Assembly (NCBI GenBank): GCA_004335835.1
Contig: RWJK01000816.1
Coordinates: forward strand, 1 to 55,596
Direction of reading: 5' to 3'
DNA length: 55,596 nucleotides
Source of the DNA: Scenedesmus sp. ARA3
Taxonomy: Eukaryota; Chlorophyta; Chlorophyceae; Sphaeropleales; Scenedesmaceae
The first letter of the stretch is position 1; each line of letters opens with the position of its first letter. The notes beneath the pieces were generated by a model that saw only the letters and a program-made list of their open reading frames with translations, made no database searches and was not told where the DNA came from. Of this stretch, positions 23,054 to 36,200 are shown piece by piece. Position numbers and translations under genes: made by a program.

Positions 23054-26000
23054 ATGCACGCTCGACTCTTTACCTCGCAGCACCCGCGGTCTAGCCTGCA
23101 GCTGCAGTCATGGGACCGCTACAGGGAGATGGAACTGGCTGCCAACAAGCAGCTGGCAGTGACAGATGCAGGCGACCTGCTGGAGTATGAGACACTGGTG
23201 TCGCGCCTGCTGCCGCCAAACGTAAAAATAGACAACGAGTTGTATGAGGTGGGCCAGCACCCTGGCTGAGCAGCAGTGCAGTAATGTTGGTGCAGGCCAA
23301 TCATGCAATGTGTGCTCAATGCAAGGTGGGTCGTCCCTGCTGGCGCCCTGCTGGATTTGCGGCATTCAGCGGTGCAGCTACACCCTGCAGAAGAGGGGGT
23401 TATCATGCTACTGCTGCTGCTTTGCGGACTGCGTCGATGCTGCAAAGCTGAGGCTGTGTGGTTTGGGTTCCTGCAGGATAAGACGGTGCTGATTGTGGAC
23501 TCTGCAAACCGGCCAGGCACATTGGTGGAGGTGAGGCAGGCAGCTGCAGCTGCATGGCAGGGTACACTGGCAGCCTAGGTGGCGCTGCAATGATATCTTG
23601 ATGTGTGGCAAGTTGCACACACTGTCCAACATGCAAAGCGGACAATGCGCTATATTTCACACGCAGTGCTCATTGCCTGGGGGTACCCAAACCTGGCTTG
23701 AAGTGCCTGCTGCTGTGCTGCTGGTGGTGGTGGTGCTGCTGCCAGGTGGTGCAGTGCCTGACTGAGCTGGGGTTGAGTGTGAAGCAAGCGCGCATCAGCA
23801 GCGATGGCGGTTGGTTCGTGGATGGTGAGCGTGCTTGTTGCTGGCAATGCGCAAATGTGTAGCTTGCCTGCATCTGGCGGGACAGCATCACCCAGTCGTG
23901 GCAGTCCCAAGTTGAGCAGAGGCGCCCAGCAGCTGCTGCATTGCTTTGCCAGAAATGGCAAGCACACTGATAAACTGAGGCTGCCTTTGGCTCTAAGCCA
24001 CTGCTGTGCACGCACACGCAAATGCTAACGCACAGCTGCCAACCCCTATAAGTATTTGACCACCTCACTACACGAGGTCGCTGGTTGCACCTGACTGGCA
24101 GCACCTGTTTGGCTGCTGCAGAGTTCCATGTGTCTGAGACACCGTGTGGCCGTGTGACCGATCCCAAGAAGCTCAACGCCATCAAGAACATGCTGTCGCT
24201 GCCGGAGCACACCGGTGAGGAGGGCAGCAGCTGCTGCAATGCAGCGCAGCTGCAGCTGCACTTGCATCCCAGGCGGCAGCAGGGCACGCTGCGCTGCATG
24301 TGCATGAGGTCCTCTGCATGCTTGCTGTGGCTGTGCAGAGCTGCTGGCCTTTGCCTGGCAATGCACATGCAAACACCAGATTCCAACGTAGTAATCCTGT
24401 GTTTTCCACCTGCCAACCTCGTCAGCACTGCCTGCTCGTGCTGAAACACTGGCGCACACTGCTCCTGCTGCTGCTGCTGCTGCAGGCGAGCCGGCCGAGG
24501 TGCACACTGTGTTTCAAATTGCTGGGCCTGAGGCGCCCGGGCTGCTGGCTGAGATCACCGAGCTGCTGTCACACAACGGGCTGGAGATACGCACCGCGGC
24601 AGTGAGTGGCACTGGTTGCGGCGGTGTGTGCAGTCCAGCAGCAGCTGCTGGGGCTGCATGCACATGCCTTTGAGCATGGCCGTATGCATATCAGCTTATC
24701 GCTCGCCAGGAGCTTGTGCTGCTCACCACCTGTCTCCATGTAGGTTTTGATGGATGGGCTTTGGCGTAGTATGTGCTGTTGAAGACACTGCTGGGCCATG
24801 TTTGCGTTCCAGTCATCCTTCTTGCTGCCTTGCTGCTGCTGCCTATCTGTGCTGTGGCTGCCGACCTGCAGGCCTGGACCTTCCACAGTCGTGCTGCCAT
24901 TGTGATTGGCGTCACGGAGCGCAACGCGCCAGTGGGCGACCGCGTGAAGCTGCACCGGCTGCGGCAGCTGCTGCTGCAGCTGGTGGAGCGCCAGGGGGAT
25001 GCAGCGGTGTCTGTGGAGCAGGTGCGGCCTGCGCTGTGGCGCCTACAGCTGCCATCTGGCTTACAGCTGCCATCTGGCTTACAGCTGCCATCTGGCTTGC
25101 ACCTGCCATCTGGCTTATCTGGGGATTTGCGTGCTGCCTGTGGAGCTTTGGACCCTCGATGTGAAGTTTTGCTCACATGTGAGACCCTGGGCGTTGTTGT
25201 GGTGGCAGGACCTGCTGCAGAGTATGCTGTGGGCTGCCTATTCTGTTGTCTGGCGCCAGGGCTGTGGCCTCCAAGGCACTGCTGCTGCTACGGCAACATA
25301 TCAAGTGTGGATGTCTGCGCGAGCCTGTACATCATGTGCTGCCGCGCAGCGCGCAATGCGCATGCGGCGCATTACCACACAATCTGCTGCTCAAGCAGCA
25401 GCCGAAGCAGCAGGTAGAAGGCAGCAACTGGTGTCTTGCAGCCATGGCCGTTCCACGTTCTGCCTTCCCGTCCTCCGCAGGTTGAGGGTGCTGTGCACCA
25501 TGAGCGCCGCCTGCACCAATTGCTGCTGGCTGACGAGGTGCATGCCTGGAAGCAGCTGTCACGCCTGCAGCGCCAGCACTCGCTGCCATTCCCGGCACCC
25601 ATACACACCGCAACCAGCAGCCCTGCTGCAGCAGCAGCGGCAGCAGCTGTAGATGCAGATGCAGACACGGATCAAATGGCACTGCCACATACTCCCAAAA
25701 CTCCACGGCAGCAGTGGCAGCGGCGCATGTTGCCACCTCAGTGGAGTGTAGATCCAACAGGCAAGCCTGTACACAGGGACAACAGCACAGAGGTAGCTGT
25801 GCAGCAGCACATGCAGCAGCGGCAGCAGGACGCGCAGCAAGCTGCAGCAGCAGCAGCCATAGAAGCTGAGCGGCTTGCAATGCCTAGCAGTAATGCAGCT
25901 TCTCTAGATGGGCCGGATGGTTTGGCAGCTGCTCTGCCTGTGCTGCCAGAGAATGCACAGCTGCCTGCAGGAGGCCCAGTCAGCAGGGATGGTGGGCTGG

Positions 26001-26430
26001 CTGCAAGGGATGCTGCTGCTACCGCTGCAGCAGCTGCACAGCAAGCCAGCGTAGACAAGCTGATAGCGCTGCTGCAGCCGCAGAAGCTGGCGCACGTGAC
26101 GTCATTTCCTGCGGTGCGGCAACAGCAGGAGCAGCAAGCAGATGCGCGGGATGCAGCAGCAGGTGGACGCACCGATCAAGGAGCAGCAGCTAGCAGCAGC
26201 AGCATCAGGAGCGGCTCCAGCGCAGAGCAGCAGCAACAGCAGCACAAGGGATCTGGCATATTCAGGTCTGTCACTGAGCCTCAGTCAGACCTGCTTGCTG
26301 CAGTGTCAGCTGCCAGCAGCGCAAGCTCTGCTGCTGCTGCAACTAGTGGGGCTGCCAGCCATGCGCATGCAGCTGGGCTACCCCCGCGGCCACCCAGTGC
26401 ACTCTCTAGCCCCTCACCCCTCCCACCAGC

Positions 26431-26465
<35 letters not shown>

Positions 26466-28670
26466 GCTACTCTTCTGCCTCGGCTCCAACTAGCCCTGCT
26501 GCCCGCAAGCCTGGCAGGCTGGCTGGCACCGCTGGTGCGGGCCTGGCCCCCATTGCCGTCAGGTCTGTGTCAGCCACCTCGGGGCATGCTGCAACGCCTT
26601 TTAGCCCTGGACGGCTGGCTTCAGCTGCTGCTGCTGCTGGCCAGCTGAGCCCCAGAGGGGTGCTGGGGCTGACAGGAGCCGCAACTGCACCTGTGGGGTC
26701 CATTGCTGCAGCAGCAGCAGGAGGCGGTGGTGCGTTGAGCCCACAGCAGCAGCAGCAGCCGGGCGGGGTTGGTAGCGGGGAGCTGGGCACTCCAGAGGTG
26801 CAGATCCAGCACAGCAGCCTGTTCAACTACTGGCTGGTGACCATCCGCTGCAGGGACCGCAACAAGCTCTTCTTCGACACGGTGAGAATAGTGATCACGC
26901 GCGGCTGCCAGCAGTGCTGGGCTGCAGGGAAGGCAGCGCTGTTGCTGTGCTGCGTGCTGCAATGTTTGTAGTTGGGACAAGTGCAGACATGCGCGTTTGC
27001 GGGAATGTGAGAAGTAAGACGGGAGTCTAAGAAGTTGGAGCCGAGGGTGCGCGCACCGTACTGAATGTGTGCCTGTGCTGCTTGTGTGTGGGCCGGTGTC
27101 ACTGCACAGGTGTGCACGCTGTGTGACATGCGCTACGACATCTTCCACGCCACCAGTGAGTGCACATGTACGGTCAGCCACACGCAGCGCAGCAATACAG
27201 GTGGCCAAACCGCCACGCACCTGTTTGTGTGGCGCGCGCACGCGCCAGGAGTCAGCTTACCAGTGCGTCATGCTGTATCATGCAGGCATGCTGGGGCTTG
27301 TCTCACCCAGCTCCCTTACCATCTTGCTGACCTGTTTCACAAACTTGATCGCTGCGCGGCAGTTGACGGCGAGCCGTCAGGCTGGGCGCACCAGCTGTTC
27401 TACATCAGGCCGCGCTTCAGCGAGTGCGTGTGGGACGAGCGGCGTGCCGCGGTGCTGCGCGCCATGCTGGTCAGCGCGGTGCAGCGCCGCTTCCCTCCCG
27501 GGCTGCGCGTGCACGTGTTCAGCGGCAGCAACGTGGTGCTACAGGACCTGGTGAACGCGATGAAGCGGCACGCGCTGACCATCACGCGGTGAGAGATAAA
27601 GAAATAGTGTGTGCTGGAGGCCCGTGGCGGCCTGGCAGCTGTGTGGGCGGGACCTTGTCGTGGCAGGATATGCATCTGGTTTTCAAGGTGTCTGGGACAC
27701 ACAAAGAGTACCTTTATGTGGCTGCCCATGTTGGATGCAGAGTATGTTGCTGGTCCAACATCAAGTGCCTGCAGACCCTCTTGCATGCCTGCTTGCATGC
27801 AACAGATGCAACTTCTATGTCAACAACGTTTGACTGCAATACCTCTGTCAACACCATGTACTGTCACGCCGCTGCTGCAGGTGCAAGGTGCGCGCGTATG
27901 AGCGTGCCAGCCACACCTTCTCCCTGCTCAATCGTGATGGCTCGCTGCCTAGCAGGCAGTACGTGCAGATGGCCTGCCAGGTGGGGGGTGGGGGCGCCAG
28001 GCTTCACTGTTGACGCTCGCTGCTTGGCACAACGCCTTGAGCTGAGACGCTCTTGTGCAAGTTGCTTGTGGCTTGCAGCAAGTGCTGTTCAATGCTGTGG
28101 CACGGCTGGCTGCCCCAGCTGGCATGCCCTGTCCGAAACCTGCTGATGCCGCGGCCCTGCACATGAGACGCCCATGTCGCAACACACTCATGCATAGGGT
28201 GCTGTTGCTGCTGCTGCTGCTTGCTGCTGTTGATGATGCCGTCCTGCTGCCGCCAGTCTGCTGGTGGCGAGCTGGTGGAGGCGCCGCTGGACCTGGGGAA
28301 CGCCTGCGTGGCCACAGTGCTGCGCAGCCTGGACGCGCGCGGCCGCTTCGCCTTCAGCTTCGTCAACCTGCGCGCCGCCAAGCAGCAGCTGCGCGGCACG
28401 ACAGCCGCTGCAGCAGCAGCAGCCAGCGATGTGGCGCACGCCAGGCACCCTGCAGCGGAGGCTGGGATGGCTGCTGGGGCAGGCGGCGACAGCAGTGGCA
28501 GAGGGTATCATGCGTTCGGGGAGCATGGCGTGTTTGGTGTGGTGGGGAAGCCGCGGCATGCTGTATTGACGATGGCTCGACCCGCAGCTGGCAGTGGTGG
28601 GAGTGGCGGGGGTGGCGGCGGATCGAGTAGAGGTGCCAGCTATAACAGCGACAACCACCCGTCATTCTAG
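23054..28670 (+). CDS. ACT-domain-repeat protein (plant ACR type) with a long disordered insert
   Basis: Member of the plant/algal ACR family, thought to sense amino acids; ligand unknown. Eleven exons join in phase: 23054-23248, 23477-23530, 23746-23824, 24122-24214, 24486-24601, 24872-25021, 25481-26881, 27110-27155, 27363-27588, 27881-27980 and 28257-28670, about 957 residues. ACT1 (about 58-135) has VDSANRPGTLVEVVQCLTEL and ISSDGGWFVDEFHV. ACT2 (about 143-218) has GLLAEITELLSHNGLEIRTA. ACT3 (about 676-765) has CRDRNKLFFDTVCTL and IFHATIDG. A diverged ACT4-like region (about 767-825) follows. Unusually, about 420 residues of Gln/Ala/Ser/Pro-rich sequence separate ACT2 from ACT3, all in one 1,401-bp exon. 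The C-terminal tail after 825 is poorly conserved. An in-frame stretch around 28079-28196 could be an extra exon. No catalytic domain is present, so it is not a GlnD-type uridylyltransferase. Confidence 0.87.
25044..25115 (+). repeat. Four 18-bp tandem repeats inside an ACR intron
   Basis: Units starting TACAGCTGCCATCTGGCT at 25044, 25062 and 25080, with a diverged fourth at 25098. Each of the first three contains TTACAG or CTACAG, a splice-acceptor-like word. The array is open in the frame of the preceding exon and would encode a six-residue LQLPSG repeat if the intron were retained. Confidence 0.9.
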
Positions 28671-29940
28671 GATGGTGAGTTGGTGCATGTGTAGAAGAGC
28701 AAGGCTGCTAGTTCACAGTGTGCATGGGGGCGCATTATGTGCTGGCCAGCAGGACGTTTTCCCCCTGCGTGACGTGTTGATTCAGTTTGTGCTGATGCTC
28801 TGCTGCATGGCACTCTGTGTGCGTTTGCCAGGGGGCAAGGGTAAGCTGTGGGATGGACCTGTTGAAATAGCATGGCTCAGCTGAGCCACATCTGTGCTGT
28901 GTGCGCAGCGTTGCATGTTTTGTGTCCATCAAAGTTGCTGCCCAAGGCTGAGATGCCATCTGTGTCTGCCTGCAGCGTACAGGCAGCACACGACGGACAG
29001 GATGCGCTTGTAGCACAGGTGCTTGCTGTGACGTCGGATGCGCTGGCTAGTCCAACAGCTGCCTGAGTCACGACATGCATGTGAATCCCCAGAATAATGC
29101 ACTCACTGCAATGAGAGCATTACGCGGTCCAGCGTTTGAGGGGAGTTGCTGGTGTTAGTCTTTGCTCAGAGTTATCTGCCGTCCGCTTGGGCCAGTGCAG
29201 GAAGTTGGGTTGGACCATCATAATCATGCTTTCAGCCAATGATCATGAGGTTGTCGGCATGTCAGGTTGCTGCGTGCTGCTGTGTTGGGGGTATGTCCAG
29301 CTGCAGGTGCTTGTTGCTATCGCCATGTGTTGACATCACACCTGGTGTCACATTGAGGCTTTCCCTACATCAATAGCACGGTGACGAGTTTGGTGATGTT
29401 CCCGGTCTCAGCTGGCTTGTTTGAAGCGATCGTGCACATACAGAGCGCATGTGCTTTCTACTGTACTGCTGCGCAGCTGAACAGGGCTGTTCAGTGTTGT
29501 GATTGCATAACATGTTACTTGTTAGGGTTCCGATGACACTGTAACAGTGGCTGTGATAGGAAGAGCAGGGTTTGTATGGCTAGTTTGTCATAATGGCCAG
29601 CAAAGTCGATTTGATCCACCAACGGTCCCGGGGTCTGCTTGGCTGCGGCAGCACAATCAGTAGCCACTTGTGCTGCACTTGCTCTGGCCGGGTTTATGGT
29701 GCAGGCATGGTGCTTGCTGTTGTACAAGTACTAAGTAGTCAACTGCTCTGGTTAAATTAAAGGTGAACTAGTAAGTGATTTTGAGAAGGATCTACGCCAT
29801 CTACGCCAGTACAGTTTTGAACTGCAACTCACTCACCCTCCGTATCCATCTGCATTCCTGCATTGGCGCAGTGACAGCTCCGAGCTGTTGAAGCTCTCTA
29901 GTATGAAAAAAAGTTAAATCAGCGATTTACCAGCCAGCAA
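28671..29940. other. Intergenic between ACR and USP48-type genes
   Basis: About 1.27 kb with no supported gene. A TGTAA word lies near 29540. The last 250 bases before the USP48 start are relatively AT-rich and probably hold its promoter and leader. Confidence 0.5.
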
Positions 29941-32900
29941 ATGCCGCCGGGCAGGAAAGCCAAAGGCAAGCAGGGCGAGGGCCTGGACGCCAATGAGGCC
30001 AGGCTCGCCCTGCAGCTGCTGGATCTCGATGAACAGCTGCCTCGGGAGACATTACTGAAAGTTTTCAAGCTGGGCCAAACTCCTTGCCCGCCTGCATGCG
30101 GCACCAAGGGCAAGGGCAGCAAGGACAACCCTGAGTGCTTCCATGGCCTCATGCCTGCCGAGGGCAGCTTCAGAAAGAAAGGGCTGTGGCAGAAGGAGCC
30201 GATTCTGGGTCAGCTGGGCCACGATCCAGCAGACGACAAGCGGCAGGTGAGCAGGACACAGCGCTGCAGCAGCACAACAACAGTACACACAGCATGCAGC
30301 AGTCGGTGTGTCCTATCAAGGTCATCCATATGCCATGTCATGCACTTGCTGTCAACTCTAGGCATATCAAGTCACAAAGAGCAGCTATTCTGCTAATCAT
30401 AACATCAGTCAGTGCTCTAGCTGTTGACAGCAGGGCTGGCTCCCAACCCTGCCTCCCGCTAGCCCCCTTCCCTCATGCCATGCTGCCATGCTGCCATGCG
30501 CCATGCAGGCACCAGACGTGCCTGCTGGCCTGCGCAACCTGGGCAACACGTGTTACGTGAACGCAGCCATGCAGTTCCTGCAAGCCATCCCTGAGTTCAG
30601 GCATGCGCTGTATGTGCTGGAGCCGCATCTAGCAGAGCAGGATGTGATTCGCCAGCTGCGGTGAGAATACACAGCAGCAGCAGCAGCAGCATGCAGCTGC
30701 ATATGAGTGCGCAAGGACGCAACAGCTGCACAGCTGCAGGACCTTCGAGGCAGCAGCTCTGCTTCTTCCCCTACTTGTTGAAGAGTGGCAGACCGTAAAA
30801 ACAGCTCTGCATTGCTGGGCGGCCTCCAGCAGCAGCGGTGTGCGGATTTGGCCGCTGCCTTTTATTCCAAACTGTAGCACGAGCCGTGCTGCTGCCCCCA
30901 CCTGCCGCAGGGACCTGTTCATTGAGCTGCACTTTGGCCCGCGGCGCTATGTGGACCCTGAGCCCTTTGCAAACAGCCTGCAGCTCAACCACGCCATTCA
31001 GCAGGTGGGCGCGCTGGGGCCAGGCAGCAGCATGGACAGGCATGCAGTAGGCCTATACAGCACACTAGCAGCAGCAGCAGCAGCAGATGCTGCCGCCGCA
31101 ACAGCGGGCAGACTTGAAGCGACAGCAACAGCTGCAACAGCAATGGATACAGCAGCAGCTGCATGCACAGCAGCAGGCAGGCGTCACGGCTGCAGCGCAC
31201 GCGCTACCGCACACTCAGAACATTGCCATCCAGGCAGCACCAGAGCCAGCAGTGCCTGCATCAGCTGCATGGTCACCGCCAATGGACAGCAGCATGCAGC
31301 TGGTTGCGTCAGTGGCTGCTTCAGCTTCAACAGCGGCAGCACCAGAGCTGGCGGCATCAGCAGAGCATTAGATGAGCAGCCAGCAAGCGAGGGCCACATC
31401 AGGGCTGTATGCTGAAAACAACTCGTATGCTGTCACTGCCGTTGCTGCTGCTGCTACTGCTGCAGGATGGCCAGGAGTTCCTGAAGCTGCTGCTGACGAA
31501 GCTGGAGCACACCTTTGCCTCGTCAGCCCAACAGGTGGGCGTGCCCGGCCAGTATGTGTACAGCAGGACTGAAGGGGCACCACTGCTGTGGCTATACATG
31601 TGCATGTGCGCAGCCGCTCTTGCAGGCACTCCACGCAGCTGCAACTTGCGCACTGCGCTACGTCCAACGAACCACCTAGACTTCTGCAGCTAGCATGTGC
31701 TGGAGTGATGCGTGTGCGCCCTGCGGTTGCCTTGCAGGAGGTGCGGGGCGTGGTGCAGACGCTGTTCCGCGGCCACTTCAGCTACGTGACGACCTGCCGC
31801 AGCTGCGGGCAGCAGTCTGCTGGCAGTGCGCGCAAGGTGGAGTACTACGAGCTGCCGCTGCAGGTGCAGGGCATGGCAAGCCTGCGGCACAGCATGGTGA
31901 GCCGGCTGGTTGAGTAGAAAACCAACGTTTTAGACATAGTCATTTTCTGTGGTCGACAGAGGGCTGGCAACAGGTTGGTGGTGTGGGCGCTGCGGCCAGC
32001 TGGGGTTGCTGCATGGCGCGGGATGAGGATGTAACAATGTGTGTGGAGCATCTACACTGCCCTTGCATGCGAGTTGTGAGCATGGCCTCGTCTGCATCTT
32101 CTGGTGCAGATGCTGGGTTCGATTTGGCAGTGGAGTATACTGAAGCCAGCGCGCGCTGCTTGGCTCCGTGTTCACACGTCTGCCGTGCTGTGCTGCCTGC
32201 ACGGCCCTGCCTGTACCCGCCCCCCTGCCCGCTGCACCCCAGGCGTCTGCGCTGGCCCCTGAGGAGCTTGTGGGCGACAACCAGTATCTGTGCGAGAACT
32301 GCGGCTGCAAGTGCGACGCGGAGCGCCAGATGCAGCTGCGCAGCCTGCCGCCCTACCTGTGCCTGTCCCTGCAGCGCTTCGTGTTTGACATGCAGGTGGG
32401 CCCGCTGCCGGGGCTGGCTGGCTGCTGATGTAGCTGTCGTTGAGCTGTGCGTGATGTGGCTAGCAGCTGACCAGCCAGAGACTGTTATGTTGTCATGTAT
32501 TCCAGAGTCGCACAGTTGTGCTGCAGCAGTGCTGCCGCGAGTAGCGTGCGCTGTGCGTTCAGGGCTGCGTGATACATCGCTGGCCAGTCACAGACTGTTA
32601 TGTTGCCGTGCCCAGACGAATCTCGCACGTTGGCATGCCGCACACGTGCCATGAGCGCTGGCTCCTCCGCTCCTGCACGACTGCTCCTGACTGTGTTGTG
32701 CTGCCTTCGTACCTCCAACGCCCCTGCCGCTGCCGCTGCAGACCTTTGAGAAGAAGAAGGCCAGCAACAAGCTGTCCATCCCGCTGCTGCTGGACATGGG
32801 CGAGACGCTGACAGCAGCAGGCGTGGCACTGCCCTGCGCGGCGCCTGCAGGGCCGGACGGGGCGCGGCTGCTGCCTGGGTCCCCGGGCTGTGTGTATGAG

Positions 32901-33194
32901 CTGGCTGCTGTGCTTATCCACAAGGGCACCAGCGCGAGCCATGGCCACTACGGTGAGCTTGTGATGATCGTGAGGTCACAGGCAGTTAGGTGCGAGTGTG
33001 CTGCTGTTGCGCAGTGCGTGTTGGGCACAGAGCACGTAGTTGTGGCCGCGTGGTGCTGTCTGCGTGATGCCTGCTTACTGCATGCACCAGATCAGCCAGC
33101 TGCAATGCCTGGCCCACAGCCAAATGCACACGCTGCAGCTACATCACTAGCTGCCGTGGGTGATGCCAACAGCGTGTGCACCCAGCGCACTCAA

Positions 33195-33229
<35 letters not shown>

Positions 33230-36200
33230 GCCAGTGGCGCACATCAAGATGCCTGACAGCGGCTCCTGGTGGCGCTTTGATGATGAGACAGCAGAGGAGA
33301 TGGGCACGCAGCCCACCAGCTTTCCCGCAGACCACGGCACCACAGCGCAGGCGCAGGCGGTAGCAGCAGACAAGGCAGGCGCAGCAGACGGCGCTGCTGC
33401 CGATGCCAGCGCAGGCGCTGAGGCGTCTGCTGCGGGCAGCACTGGCAAGAAGCGGGGCCGCGGCGGCGGCGCGGCAGGCAGCAGCAAGCGGGGCCGCGGC
33501 GGCGGCGGCGGCAGAGGACCTAGGAAGACGCGTGACGACGAGGACAGCGACTATGAGGCGCACAGCAAGGCCAAGGGTAGCAAGAGCAGGGCCAGGGGCC
33601 GTGTAGCAAGCAGCGCGGGCAGGGGCAGCAGCGCTGGCAAGGGCAGGAGCCGCAAGGCTGCTGCTGATGGCGCTGGCGCTTATGATGAGGAGGCTGCGAT
33701 TGTAGCTGCCATGCAGCAGTCTCTGCACGATGTGGAGCACGAAGTGCAGCAGCAGCGGCAGATTCTGGCGAGCTTGTGAGTGGCTGGTGCTGCTGGGCTG
33801 TTGGCTGACCCGCCTGTGTTACTTCAGTGTGCTTTGCTGCGCTATGCGTGCTGCTGGGCGTTGTGATAACAGATAGCTGTGGCGGCATTTGTGCGTGCAT
33901 TACCGTGCTGATGTACTGTGTTTGGTCAGCAGAATTTTGGCAGGTTCTACACAAAACTGCTGCGGCGCCCCTTCTCACTTTTGCCTGTGTTGCTGTCTGT
34001 TGCTACTCTGCAGTGGGCAGGCAGAGCAGCAGCAGCTTCAGCAGCAGCAGCAGCCAGGTGCAGATGCCATGGACTGTGATGTGCCACAGGCAGAGGCAGC
34101 ACCGCAGGAGGAGCGCGGCAGGCGCAAGCGCAATGCTGCAGAGCCAGCAGCAGCAGCAGCAGCAGCAGCTGCAGCTGACAACGCCACCGCCAAGAAAAAG
34201 GCTGGCAGGGGCAAAGCAGCAGCAGCTGCTGCTGCAGGGGATGATGCTGATGTCAAAGCAGAGCCTGATGCAGGCGCTGCAGCATCTGCTGCAGAGGTGA
34301 AGCAGCTGCCTGATGAACAGGTGGGTGCTGCTGAGCTGGCAAGCAGCTTGGCATGTTATATAGTTGCGTACTGATGTCTGTCTTGTAATGCAGCGCACTG
34401 TGCTTCGGTATGTTGGTGCTGCTGCTGCTGCTGCTGCTGCGGCGGCATTGCTTGCGGGCACAACCATTGCATCGCTCACTGATCATGATGCAGCTGGGAC
34501 AAATGCTGTCCTGAGTCCGCCCGGTGCTGTGTCTGCTGTGTGTGCTGCGCGTGGTTGCTCGCCACAGGTTGAGATTGTGTCGGGCAATGCGTACTTCCTG
34601 GTGTACCGCCAGCGCATCAGCAGCATAGGCAGGGCAGCAGCACCAGCAACAGCGCCAGCAGCGGCTGGCACGGCAGATGCAGCAACCTCACACGCAGCAG
34701 CAGGCGCTGGCGCGGCGCACGCGAATGGTCATGCTGCTGCTGGCTCAGCAGCTGCTGAGGCAGGGCAGCAGGTACAGCTGCCCCTGCAGCTTGAGGCAGG
34801 GCAGCAGGTACAGCTGCCCCCGCAGCTTGAGCAGCAGCTGCAGGCGCTGCCAGAGGCTGTGAGGCAGCGCGTGCAGCAGCTGCACCAGGACTTTGCGCAG
34901 GCCTGCGCCAACCACCAGCAAGTAAAAAGTGACGCGCTGGAGCGTGTAAAGCAGCGGCAAGAGGTGCGCTGGTTGGCTTGGTGGTGGTGGTGCTGCTGCT
35001 GACTGCGTAGTCGTCTGTACACCAAAGGCCTGTGCAATAAGGCTGGTGTGTGGTGCTGCCTGTCTGCATGCCTTTCCAGGCCTTGGCACAATATCCATTG
35101 TCCGGCTGCAACAGCAGGCGGCTTCCCTTGCTCTCATGCCCTGTCTGCAGCGTACTTGCGCATGGCAGGCAGGCGCAGCGTGCGCCCCTTGCTGCAAGCA
35201 GATGCGCTGCATGTGTCGTGTCAAGCGTCACATTCTGCAAATCACTTCCACGCAGACCAGCAGCAGATGTTGCTCAAACGCCTCCCGCCGCCTCTTTTCT
35301 GTGTGTTTTTTTTCCTTTTTCTTCTTCTACCCACTCTGCAACCCCTCTCCTCTTGCAGGAGGTGTCAGGCATCAGCCAGATGCTGCCACTGAGCGAGCCG
35401 GGTGACCCAGGCTGCCTCATCAGCGCAGCCTGGCTGGAGACCTGGGCCAACAGTGAGGATGGGCGCGGGCCGGTGGACAACGGCCCGCTGCTGTGCAGCC
35501 ACGGCGCGCTCAGCCCTGACAAGCCACCCGGCAGCTTCAAGTATCTCAGCAGCACCGCGTGGGAGGCGCTGGTGGTGAGTGGGGCAGTCGTGGGTGGGGT
35601 GGGGGCTGGGTAGGGGGTGCACATGAAGGGAGCTTGCTTGTGGCGGGCGGCTCAGGCGCACGCATTGCATCGTCAGCTTTCACGCGGTTTTGTAGGCTGA
35701 CTGTTGCTGATGATGATGATGTGCGTTCGTTTGAGTGGCCGTGTGCAGGGCTCCCACCAAGGCGGCCCGCAGCTGCGCCTGGCGGACGTGTGCCGCAAAT
35801 GCCTGCGGCAGCAGCTGCAGGGCCTGGTCAGCAGCGACTATGCTGCAGAGCTGCGGGAGCAGCTGCTGGCCATGCTGGCTGATGAGGAGGAGGCGAATGC
35901 GGCAGCGGGGCGGGGTGATGCTGACATGCCTGGCAACTATGTGTCCAAAACCTGGCTGAAAGGCTTCAGGGCGCGGCAGGGCGCCGGCGGCGGCAGCCTG
36001 CAGCCCCCAACAGCAGGTGAGACGGCGGGCGGCAGCAGGTGCAGCGCTTGTTGCGCGTTAGCTGGCTGTGGGCAGCAGTTGCGTGTGTCTTGATGCAGCC
36101 GTGGCAGCACATGAGCAACACCAGGCGCTGCAGTTGGTGGGTGCGTGGTCACTGTTTAACAGTGCTGGTTCTGCTGCCTGCCTGCCTTTCTGCCTGCGCC

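Noticed and set aside
25044..25115. CRISPR-like array
   Set aside because: Units are 18 bp, directly adjacent without spacers, and inside a eukaryotic intron.
25436..26971. 511-residue frame starting at an internal ATG
   Set aside because: It is mainly the large ACR exon (25481-26881) read with flanking intron sequence, not an independent gene.
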